Source: NORP309 sp964352735 (GTDB lineage: Bacteria; Pseudomonadota; Gammaproteobacteria; Xanthomonadales; Marinicellaceae). Taken from it: 42,067 nt of DNA. Shown piece after piece: positions 35,098 to 42,067 of the stretch. Position 1 is the stretch's first letter, and each line of letters opens with the position of its first letter. A program made the position numbers and the translations under genes. The DNA lies in assembly GCA_964352735.1 (NCBI GenBank), contig CAYGTC010000038.1:1-42067 (forward strand), read 5' to 3'. Below the pieces are notes generated by a model, which made no database searches, had not been told where the DNA came from, and saw nothing but the letters and a program-made list of their open reading frames with translations.

Positions 35098-37107
35098 ATG
35101 CATTATTCTGAAGACTATTTACTTGATACACCTTACAGTTTTTTGGGTAGGATGATTGACCCATTATCAGGGGCGATTGAAATTGACAAGCAGGTAAAAA
35201 AAATCAGGAGGAAAGAATTAGAAATTCTTGCTTTGTTGGCCTCAAACAATAAAAAAGTGGTGAAAAGAAGCGATTTTATTGAAAAATTATGGGATGACAA
35301 TCAATCTGTTGGTGAAGTTGGGCTCACACAGGCCATTGCCGTCTTACGCAAAACCATTAAAGACGATGACAAAGCTCACCCTATCATCAGAACCATCCCT
35401 CGCAAAGGTTATCAACTCAGCTGTGATATCGAAATCATACAACAACAATGCAACAATCGGTTGGTTGAAGGTTCACCAATTCATAACAAAAAAAACTGGC
35501 AGCTAGTTAAGCTCATTACTAAGAACGATTATACTGAAACTTGGCTTGCCAAATGCCAAGAAAAACAACAATTGAGGGTGTTTCGATTTTGCACTAATGA
35601 AAAGCATTTACAATACTTAAGAAGGGAAATCAAGTTTCTCCGTTATTTGGGTAAGGCGCTTAATAAATTGGATCGATTGGTGAATATCATCGACTGGCAA
35701 TTGGAAAATCCGCCTTATTATCTGGAGATGCCAGCAACGTCACATGGAAACTTTCCAGACTGGTTAAAAAACAATGGAGGTTTATCACAAATTGATATGA
35801 ATCAAAGGGTATTATTTTTGATTGATATTGCTCATGCCTTGTGTCAGTTGCATGGTGTTGGGGTGATTCACCACAATCTGAGCCCTAACAGTTTATTTGT
35901 CGATAACAGTGATGATGGGTTGACCATTAAAATTGGGGAACTTGGTTTTAGTACACTTTTAGATCACAAACACTTAAAAGGCCATGATTTGACTCATTTT
36001 AATACCAAGCTTACATCATGTGATTTTCAAACACATGGGGTTTATACTGCTCCAGAATCTTCGCAACACAATGAAACAAGTATGGCTGGCGATATATATG
36101 CTTTTGGCATCATTATCTATCAAATATTGATTGGCGATATTTATTGTTCATTCAACGAAAAATGGCAAAAGCACATCAAAAATACAGATCTTAAAGCACT
36201 GATCAGTGATTGTGTTCATCATGAGCCAAGTCAAAGACCACAAGCATCCAGTATTGTAGATCAATTAAAAAAAATGCAAGCACAATTGTCATCATCAAAT
36301 GATTTGGTTAATTATACTGAATCATCACAAAAGCCTTTGGACGATAACAGTGAAAAACTTGATGTGCCAGGCTACCGTCTACTTGCGAAAATTGGTGAAG
36401 GTGGTATGGGTTCGGTATATTTTGCAGAGCAACGTAAACCAGTTGAGAGACAAGTCGCCCTCAAGCTTATTAAAGATGGCTTATCCAGTGATCAAGTTTT
36501 GGCCAGGTTTGAAGTAGAAAGACAAGCATTGGCATTAATGGACCACATCAATGTGGCGGCAGTTTTTGAAGCAGGCAGTGATAAAAAAGGCCGACCATTT
36601 TTTGCCATGGAATATGTGCGGGGCACATCTATTGATCAACACTGTGATAAAGAGCGATTGAATATTCGTTCAAGGGTGAGGTTATTCTTACAAGTATGCG
36701 ATGGAGTGCTACATGCTCACCAAAAAGGCATCATACATCGAGATATAAATCCTAAAAATATTTTGGTGAAAAATCAGGGCACAGAACGACCTGTGGTAAA
36801 AATCATAGATTTTGGCGTGGCAAAATCATTGCAATCGAAACTTTCATCACAAACATTGCATACTCAGATAGGGGCTTTTGTAGGAACGCCCAAATATGCT
36901 AGCCCTGAACAGATGGATGGTTATAAGGGGACCATTGATACGAGGTCAGATATTTATTCTTTAGGCGTTGTGCTTTTTGAACTTTTGGTTGGTACAACCC
37001 CTTATAGCGACGGAGACTTGTTTGGTGTGTCGTCTTCACAAATGCTACGCATTTTGACTCAAGAAAAAAAACCTTTACCGTTAAAAAAAGTTAGAGGAAA
37101 TGGATAG
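35098..37107 (+). CDS. wHTH-pseudokinase-kinase protein, 5' part of frameshifted gene
   Basis: This 669-residue part carries three domains; residue numbers here count from ATG 35098. An OmpR/CadC-like winged helix occupies about 14-110 (RRKELEILALLASNNKKVVK, ending IPRKGYQLS). A pseudokinase follows (about 133-393): catalytic loop HHNLSPNS replaces HRDLKPxN, GELG replaces DFG, and there is no Gly-rich loop, yet APE is kept. An active-type Ser/Thr kinase spans about 424-662: GEGGMGSVY, ALK (K456), HRDINPKN (D549), DFG (D571), ASPEQ and DTRSDIYSLG. The frame ends at TAG 37107, before the kinase C-lobe is complete. The missing helices continue in the next frame at 37100. A TTG at 35077 would add seven residues. 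Confidence 0.85.
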   Translation: MHYSEDYLLDTPYSFLGRMIDPLSGAIEIDKQVKKIRRKELEILALLASNNKKVVKRSDFIEKLWDDNQSVGEVGLTQAIAVLRKTIKDDDKAHPIIRTIPRKGYQLSCDIEIIQQQCNNRLVEGSPIHNKKNWQLVKLITKNDYTETWLAKCQEKQQLRVFRFCTNEKHLQYLRREIKFLRYLGKALNKLDRLVNIIDWQLENPPYYLEMPATSHGNFPDWLKNNGGLSQIDMNQRVLFLIDIAHALCQLHGVGVIHHNLSPNSLFVDNSDDGLTIKIGELGFSTLLDHKHLKGHDLTHFNTKLTSCDFQTHGVYTAPESSQHNETSMAGDIYAFGIIIYQILIGDIYCSFNEKWQKHIKNTDLKALISDCVHHEPSQRPQASSIVDQLKKMQAQLSSSNDLVNYTESSQKPLDDNSEKLDVPGYRLLAKIGEGGMGSVYFAEQRKPVERQVALKLIKDGLSSDQVLARFEVERQALALMDHINVAAVFEAGSDKKGRPFFAMEYVRGTSIDQHCDKERLNIRSRVRLFLQVCDGVLHAHQKGIIHRDINPKNILVKNQGTERPVVKIIDFGVAKSLQSKLSSQTLHTQIGAFVGTPKYASPEQMDGYKGTIDTRSDIYSLGVVLFELLVGTTPYSDGDLFGVSSSQMLRILTQEKKPLPLKKVRGNG

Positions 37108-39283
37108 TGAGGCTTCTTTCGACATTTCGATGCAAAGATCAACAACGATAGAAAAGTTAAAAAGAGAAATCAAAAGAGAGGCCACGTGGATTATTTTGAA
37201 ATGTCTTGAAAACAATCCTGATGATAGGTATGGATCAGTACTTGAACTCAGAAAGGATTTAGAAAGGTGGTTGGATCATCGTCCTATTGAAGCGCGAAAA
37301 GTTGATAAAATCTATACATTAAATAAGTTTATTAAAAGGCATCGCATTGCAGTCAGTTTTGCCCTCACCACCAGTTTAATTTTACTGGCCACCACAACAG
37401 TATCCATCATAGGGTATAAAACAGCCCACAATGCTTTAGTTTCAGCAAAAATGGCCAATCAAGAAGCGGAACTTTCTGCCGAATTTATTGTTGAAAACTT
37501 ACAAAGTATTGATCCAGAAGATTTCGGTAATAGACTACGTTCATCGCTAAATCAACGAATCATCAAAGATCATCAACAAGCCGGTAAAACTGAACAACAG
37601 ATGATCGAAATAAACATCCAAACAGAGCAACTTTTCAATGGCGTCAATTTCACTGATCTTGGGCTCAATTACATAGACCAAATCATTCTTGAAACATCAC
37701 TGGATAATATCAAGAAAAAATTTAAAGAGCATCCAACATTGCAAGCAAAGTTAAGGCAGTCGATTGCCAACACACAAAGAGAACTGGGTTTGTATCAAAA
37801 GGCGTTGAATACACAAAATTTGGTACTCAACAATCGGCTCGAGTATTATGGGTCCAACAACCTCTTGACACTTGAATCATTTCAAAGCAGAGGGCAGCTT
37901 AATTTGGCACTGGGAAATTACGATCAAGCCGAATCTGATTTGGGATTTGCCATTGATGGTTATTCAAAGCAATTCAAGGAACCTATTGCCCAAGTTTTAT
38001 TGGCCCAATTCCAGTTAGGCAAAGTCTATATTGCACAAGGTAAGTATAAACAAGCAGAGCAGTTGCAGAGAAAAGTTTTGGCCAAACAAGAAGAAATGTT
38101 TGGGCTCAAACATGAAGATACATTGAGTTCGTATAACCTTATGGGCAATATTTTATGGTTACAACTTCGGCTTGATGAAGCCACAGAATTTTTTAGTATC
38201 GCTTTAAAAGGAAGAACATCTTTATTAGGTACTAAGCATCTAGACACATTAGAGTCTATTAATGATATGGCAACATTATTGTGGAAAAAAGGCAAATTAG
38301 ACAAAGCTGAGCAGCTTTATCGACAATCATTACAAGGCTACAAAGAAGCACTGGGAGAAAAGCACCCCAACAGTTTAGTTATTATGAATAATTTGGCTGT
38401 TTTATTAAAAAAAGCACAAAAATTTGATGAATCTGAAGAGATGTTTAGAAAATCTTTGAAGATTAAAAATCAATCTCTGGGTTCTCAACATCCAGAAACC
38501 TTGAGAACATTAGCCAATCTTGCTACATTGATGCGCGCCAAAGGAGACCTTCATCAAGCACAAATTCTGTATATTGAGGCCATTGAAAAAAGAACAGCGG
38601 TTTTAGGAAAAGAACACCCCAGTACCTTATCAACTGTCAATAATATGGGTTTTGTTTCATTGGATTTGCAACAATTTGAAAAAGCAGAAAAATATTTCAA
38701 TACAGCTTTGATTGGCCGTATCAATGTTTTTGGCAAAGATCATCAATTGTCCTTAAGGTCAAAAAGCAACTTAGCTACAGCGCTGAGAATGCAAGGTGAC
38801 TATGATTCAGCAAAAAAATATTTGCAAGAAACACTGTCATCACAGCAAGAAATACTTGGCCCAACACATGCTGATACCATGAGATCAAAGAGTGATCTTG
38901 CTCTGACTTTGCAGCTTAAAGGAGATCTTGAGCTTGCTAAAAAAACGTTTCGAGAAGTCATAAAAAGCCAAACCGAAAATCTTGGTCATAATAATTTAGA
39001 CACATTGGTTTCCATCAACCACTTTATCAACTTGCTTCTCGAAAATGGTAACAACAAAGAGGCGTTAAAACTCAGTCAGAGTTTGATCAACTCAAGTCAT
39101 TCTTTAATCAACAAAGATAGCCACTATTATGGAGTTTTTTTGACTACCTATGGTAAAACTTTAATGGCCAATGGTAATGAGCAGTTGGCTATTGAATCTT
39201 TTAAAACGGCTAAGGAAAGTTTGTCGATGGCAGGTATTGCAGGTCAGTTTCATTTGGATAAATTATTGGCCATCATTGATTGA
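37100..39283 (+). CDS. Kinase C-lobe end, TM helix and TPR array, 3' part of the same gene
   Basis: Read from ATG 37100 this gives 727 residues. The first ~65 (the segment IKREATWIILKCLENNPDDR, then YGSVLELRKDLERWL) are the last helices of a Ser/Thr kinase domain, with its conserved Arg. A transmembrane helix follows at about 83-105 after a basic stretch (FIKRHRIAVS), so the TPRs face the periplasm. Residues ~210-720 hold around ten 42-residue kinesin-light-chain-type TPRs with a G-x-x-HPxTLxxxNNLAxLL core. The ATG overlaps the previous stop by 8 nt and has an AGAGG at too short a distance, so independent initiation would be weak. Joining by deleting one A of the A7 run at 37083-37089 gives a continuous protein of about 1400 residues. 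Confidence 0.85.
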   Translation: MDSEASFDISMQRSTTIEKLKREIKREATWIILKCLENNPDDRYGSVLELRKDLERWLDHRPIEARKVDKIYTLNKFIKRHRIAVSFALTTSLILLATTTVSIIGYKTAHNALVSAKMANQEAELSAEFIVENLQSIDPEDFGNRLRSSLNQRIIKDHQQAGKTEQQMIEINIQTEQLFNGVNFTDLGLNYIDQIILETSLDNIKKKFKEHPTLQAKLRQSIANTQRELGLYQKALNTQNLVLNNRLEYYGSNNLLTLESFQSRGQLNLALGNYDQAESDLGFAIDGYSKQFKEPIAQVLLAQFQLGKVYIAQGKYKQAEQLQRKVLAKQEEMFGLKHEDTLSSYNLMGNILWLQLRLDEATEFFSIALKGRTSLLGTKHLDTLESINDMATLLWKKGKLDKAEQLYRQSLQGYKEALGEKHPNSLVIMNNLAVLLKKAQKFDESEEMFRKSLKIKNQSLGSQHPETLRTLANLATLMRAKGDLHQAQILYIEAIEKRTAVLGKEHPSTLSTVNNMGFVSLDLQQFEKAEKYFNTALIGRINVFGKDHQLSLRSKSNLATALRMQGDYDSAKKYLQETLSSQQEILGPTHADTMRSKSDLALTLQLKGDLELAKKTFREVIKSQTENLGHNNLDTLVSINHFINLLLENGNNKEALKLSQSLINSSHSLINKDSHYYGVFLTTYGKTLMANGNEQLAIESFKTAKESLSMAGIAGQFHLDKLLAIID

Positions 39284-39490
39284 TGGTGGCATGAAATCAC
39301 CTATCAAATAGTTTTGATGACCTTGGTTATTATTCTCATCAATAGCAATTGGTGCAAAAAAATTGTGAAATCATATCATCAACATAGATTCATATGCACA
39401 GAGGCCCTATTTTAAACCATATGTTGTTCAGTGATCAAAATGTGATTATAATATAATACCAATACCAGTGGTGTGTATGTGACATGCATT

Positions 39491-39892
39491 ATGATTAATT
39501 TAGATAATTTCACTGTTTACAATACATCAATTGGCCAACATTTTGATCATAAGTCAAAAAAAATAAAACATAAAGGAGTGACATTTTATTTCTGTAAGCG
39601 TCGCATCAAAACGATCCATGTTTTATTGAGCGAATTTTATTCAAAAGGGGTGTTATATTAAGGGTCATTGATTCGATCTAATACCGTTATTGCAGATTGC
39701 CAAACCATTCAGCCAGTTGATGTTTTACCATTATTTGATGATTATGACAGTCATTGGGATGATGATACTGAAGTCAATTATCAGTTTGTTAAAAAAAATA
39801 CAAGGATAGAGTTCAGTTGGCATTGGCGTGATAATATACTGGTGCCTAATTACATCAGTGTAGAAAAAGAAAACAGTGAAGTAAAAATCTAA
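39491..39892 (+). pseudogene. Small hypothetical gene with in-frame stop
   Basis: ATG 39491 opens a frame (MINLDNFTVYNTSIGQHFDH) that ends at TAA 39659-39661. The same frame then stays open for another 77 codons to 39892 (e.g. DVLPLFDDYDSHWDDDTEVN), and that second part ends 16 nt before the next gene with a shared operon look. Either one gene with a nonsense mutation or two tiny genes (the second from TTG 39668). No family recognised; no signal peptide. Confidence 0.4.
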
Positions 39893-39908
39893 TAAAGGGA
39901 GTCAATAA

Positions 39909-40379
39909 ATGTATATTTGGAATATAGAAAAATTAAAAGATCAAATCAGAAACAATGAATTAACTGAAAAGGACCGTTTCATCTATGTACTCATCTATGT
40001 GGTTTTAGGTGCCATTGTGATGGAATTAATGACTTTAATGCCGTTAGAAAACGGCAATGTCTGGGATCTGATTAACAGTGTTGCAGCTGTATTGATTATT
40101 GCTGTAGGCACAACTTGTGCTTTTAAAGCCAATGAGGCTAATGATGGGGAAGATTTTCTTGGTAAATATTTTGCCATCAGTTTTGTAGTGGCTATCCGAT
40201 TTATTGTTTATGCCATTCCCCTGTTTGTTTTATTGTTTATTTATTACTTGTATGCCTTTGATGAACATGAGGAAATTGCTTCTGGTTTTATCGATGTTGT
40301 GCCTTTTATTTTGTGGTACATTGCATTATTTTGGCGTATTTGTGTACACATCAAACAGGTTGGCCAAAAAACAGTCTAG
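39909..40379 (+). CDS. Small membrane protein of unknown function
   Basis: Predicted 156-residue inner-membrane protein with four hydrophobic helices (starting near FIYVLIYVVLGAIVMELM, VAAVLIIAVGTTCAF, FVVAIRFIVYAIPLFVLLFI and VVPFILWYIALFWRICV) and a charged cytoplasmic N-terminus. RBS GGGAG 7 nt before the ATG. No motif assigns a function. It ends 16 bp from the convergent TetR gene. Confidence 0.7.
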   Translation: MYIWNIEKLKDQIRNNELTEKDRFIYVLIYVVLGAIVMELMTLMPLENGNVWDLINSVAAVLIIAVGTTCAFKANEANDGEDFLGKYFAISFVVAIRFIVYAIPLFVLLFIYYLYAFDEHEEIASGFIDVVPFILWYIALFWRICVHIKQVGQKTV

Positions 40380-40395
40380 CACAGTCTCTGTAATC

Positions 40396-41013
40396 CTATA
40401 TTGATTGGCTTTTATCACATAAGGCAATGGCGGTATCTCTTGCTGCCATTTGAACTTCTTCGGCCAATGATGAATCTGGCAAGGTTCTGGACAAAACCAT
40501 GCCACCAATACAAGTGGCAGCCAAGGCCAGGGCTTGTTTTCGTGCATCCTTAGATTCAGAAGGCTTATGCGCTTTTGCTTCCAAACTGGTCTGGAATAAA
40601 AAGACCATCGCTTCTAACAATTTCTGATAAGATGCTTTGACATCGCTACTGGCTCTGGCCACATCTGAGGGCAGAGCAATCATTGGGCATTGACCATCAA
40701 GATCTTGCAAATGCTCTTGAGATAGATAGGCATTGATCATATTTATGGCAGCATTTTCATCGATGTTTTGTATGTTGATGCCGGCACTTTCGCGCCACTG
40801 TTCGCCACGACCCATCAAAAAGCTCAGTACAGCTTCTTTATACAACGCCTCCTTACTGTCAAAATGATTATAAAAGCCACCTCGTGTTAAATCGGCTTGT
40901 TTCATTACTTGGTCAATGGTGACTTTTTCAAAACCATGACGATTGAATAAAATTCGTGCAGATTCAATGATGGTCTGACGTACTTTCTGTTTATGGTGTT
41001 TTGTGTATGGCAT
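40396..41013 (-). CDS. TetR/AcrR-family repressor
   Basis: TetR-type regulator of 205 residues. The HTH is in residues ~12-55 (the segment IIESARILFNRHGFEKVTID and QADLTRGGFYNHFDSKEALY). The C-terminal domain (CPMIALPSDVARASSDVKAS and MVFLFQTSLEAKAH) resembles the TetR_C subgroup often paired with small detoxification genes. Divergent from a YciI/MAPEG operon with a perfect 16-bp-arm dyad in between, its likely operator. Confidence 0.93.
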   Translation of the reverse strand: MPYTKHHKQKVRQTIIESARILFNRHGFEKVTIDQVMKQADLTRGGFYNHFDSKEALYKEAVLSFLMGRGEQWRESAGINIQNIDENAAINMINAYLSQEHLQDLDGQCPMIALPSDVARASSDVKASYQKLLEAMVFLFQTSLEAKAHKPSESKDARKQALALAATCIGGMVLSRTLPDSSLAEEVQMAARDTAIALCDKSQSI

Positions 41014-41083
41014 GATTTTAGATTATTAAATAGTAAAATAAACGATGGATAAAATGATGTTTAAGTTTTAATCATCATAGCAA

Positions 41084-41119
41084 AATAATTAAATATGTTC
41101 TTTAACATATTTAATTATT
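41084..41119. promoter_or_regulatory. Putative TetR operator, 16-bp inverted repeat
   Basis: Arms AATAATTAAATATGTT (41084-41099) and AACATATTTAATTATT (41104-41119) are perfect complements around the 4-bp spacer CTTT. The site is 70 bp upstream of the tetR start and 41 bp before the YciI-like start, so it could repress both. The hairpin potential is the same on both strands. Confidence 0.8.
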
Positions 41120-41159
41120 AGTGAAAATACAGGTTCTTAATAGTAAAAAAGGCAAAATA

Positions 41160-41471
41160 ATGAAGAAATATTTAATAACATACAGAGGTAATATTCAACC
41201 ACAAGATGGCCAAAAACACATGCAAGACTGGATGAATTGGGCACAAGGTCTTGGTCAAGCCATGATAGAACCAGGTATGCCAGTGCAACCATCAGTCACC
41301 ATCAGTGCATCTGAGGTCAAAGATACCACTTCAGATGACCCAATTTGTGGTATGAGTATGATACAAGCAGAAGATAAGGCCGCAGCATTAAAGATGGTTC
41401 AACCTTGCCCCCATTTGAATTTAGGTGGTACCATTGAACTTGCAGAAGCCATTGATATGCCAATGAAATAA
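41160..41471 (+). CDS. YciI-like (YCII-related) protein
   Basis: Predicted 103-residue protein from ATG 41160 (an upstream GTG at 41121 would add 13 residues near the operator). The YCII/DGPF-type ferredoxin-like fold shows in MKKYLITYRGN, HMQDWMNWAQGLGQAM and the final KMVQPCPHLNLGGTIELAEA. Family members are small enzymes or dimeric barrels without clear function. First gene of the TetR-controlled operon. Confidence 0.8.
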   Translation: MKKYLITYRGNIQPQDGQKHMQDWMNWAQGLGQAMIEPGMPVQPSVTISASEVKDTTSDDPICGMSMIQAEDKAAALKMVQPCPHLNLGGTIELAEAIDMPMK

Positions 41472-41486
41472 ACTGGGGGAATAACA

Positions 41487-41924
41487 ATGAATCATATATA
41501 TGAAACAGCGCAATTAATGGTGTATCAACCAGCATTATTGGCATTGGCACTTTTGTGTTTAATTGTCTTGTTACAAAGTGCTTTGACTGCGCCATTGGCT
41601 TTTTTAAAAAATGAACAAACACCAGGGAAAAATTTGAATGGTGACCATAATTTATTCAGCTTTCGAGTGTTAAGGACTCATCTGAACTCTGTAGAGAGTC
41701 TGGGCCCATTTGGGTTGATCGTTATCATGGGTATTCTCGTTGCAGCTCATGTCAATGCGCTTAATTGGTTGGCCATGGCTCATGTATTTTTTCGTATGTG
41801 TTTTTGGTTTGTGTATTACAAAGGCATAGGCAAAGTGGCAGGAGGCCCAAGAACCCTGTGCTTCATTGGTGGTTTAGTCACAAATATTGCCTTAGTCATT
41901 GTAGTGATGATAGCATTGGTATGA
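41487..41924 (+). CDS. MAPEG-family membrane protein
   Basis: Predicted 145-residue four-helix membrane protein of the MAPEG fold: helices start around PALLALALLCLIVLLQSALT, FGLIVIMGILVAAHVNALNW, FFRMCFWFVYYKGIGKVAG and FIGGLVTNIALVIVVMIAL. The RVLRTHLNSVESLGPF segment is the MAPEG signature (R..RAh.N..E..p). Eukaryotic relatives are glutathione transferases and eicosanoid enzymes; bacterial ones are largely unknown. Follows the YciI-like gene by 15 nt with GGGGGAA RBS and ends at a terminator (41936). Confidence 0.88.
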   Translation: MNHIYETAQLMVYQPALLALALLCLIVLLQSALTAPLAFLKNEQTPGKNLNGDHNLFSFRVLRTHLNSVESLGPFGLIVIMGILVAAHVNALNWLAMAHVFFRMCFWFVYYKGIGKVAGGPRTLCFIGGLVTNIALVIVVMIALV

Positions 41925-41935
41925 ATGCCCATTTT

Positions 41936-41974
41936 AGCGATCGACTTTTTAACTAAAATTGATCGCTTTTTTTT
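41936..41974 (+). terminator. Intrinsic terminator of the YciI/MAPEG operon
   Basis: Stem AGCGATC / GATCGCT with an inner TTTTA/TAAAA extension, followed by eight T. It lies 12 bp after the MAPEG stop. Beyond it, to the window end, no gene is seen. Confidence 0.9.
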
Positions 41975-42067
41975 GTTAAACAATTAAGTTAATGGATAAA
42001 TAAAATATATGATCAACCCGTGGTGCATTTAGGCAATATTAACTTTTAAATTGTTGATATTGCGGTT

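Noticed and set aside
37083..37090. Classical -1 ribosomal frameshift at the A7-G sequence
   Set aside because: The -1 frame reads AGT then TAG immediately; the required frame is +1.

Overview
The window is AT-rich, and its proteins are typical of a marine or free-living gammaproteobacterium. They include a full-length TopB, a YbdL-type aminotransferase, SoxR, LytS/LytTR and HAE1-type RND signalling and efflux proteins, a TonB siderophore receptor, many small exported proteins, and a serine/threonine kinase fused to a winged helix and kinesin-light-chain-like TPRs. This mix resembles Marinicella and relatives, but that is inference from style, not a database match. No rRNA, tRNA, CRISPR array, prophage or complete insertion sequence was seen.

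Layout: 1-6.5 kb has topB with an exported amidohydrolase (minus strand), a tiny secreted protein, a methionine aminotransferase and a TelA-like protein. 6.8-11.1 kb has a zinc-ribbon protein, a secreted lipase/beta-sandwich operon and a divergent exported metallo-beta-lactamase-fold protein. 11.2-17 kb has a tripartite hybrid histidine kinase, a Sel1-like protein and an iron-regulated TonB receptor with Fur-like boxes. 17.5-23.8 kb has a LytS/LytTR two-component pair, preceded by a 21-bp-period direct repeat, followed by an RND pump and its adaptor. 23.8-31.5 kb holds small exported or lipid-anchored proteins: a frameshifted repeat protein, an exported degenerate Nudix, RDD, two NTF2-fold lipoproteins, YjbR, SRPBCC and DUF4174, plus a LysR regulator. 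31.6-33 kb is a SoxR gene divergent from two VOC proteins, with a textbook SoxR box between them. 33.2-39.3 kb has a class 3 lipase and a giant winged-helix/pseudokinase/kinase/TM/TPR protein broken by a one-base homopolymer shift. 39.5-41.9 kb has small membrane proteins and a TetR-controlled YciI/MAPEG pair with a perfect 16-bp-arm operator.

The most novel-looking items are three. (1) A dispersed MITE-like element has terminal inverted repeats, TA flanks and internal hairpins; there are five copies or remnants here, in long and short forms. (2) The wHTH-pseudokinase-kinase-TPR receptor is split at an A7 tract. (3) Several unusually legible regulatory sites (SoxR, LytTR, TetR, Fur) assign regulators to targets. 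Two apparent frameshifts, both at A-tracts, should be checked against raw reads before biological interpretation.
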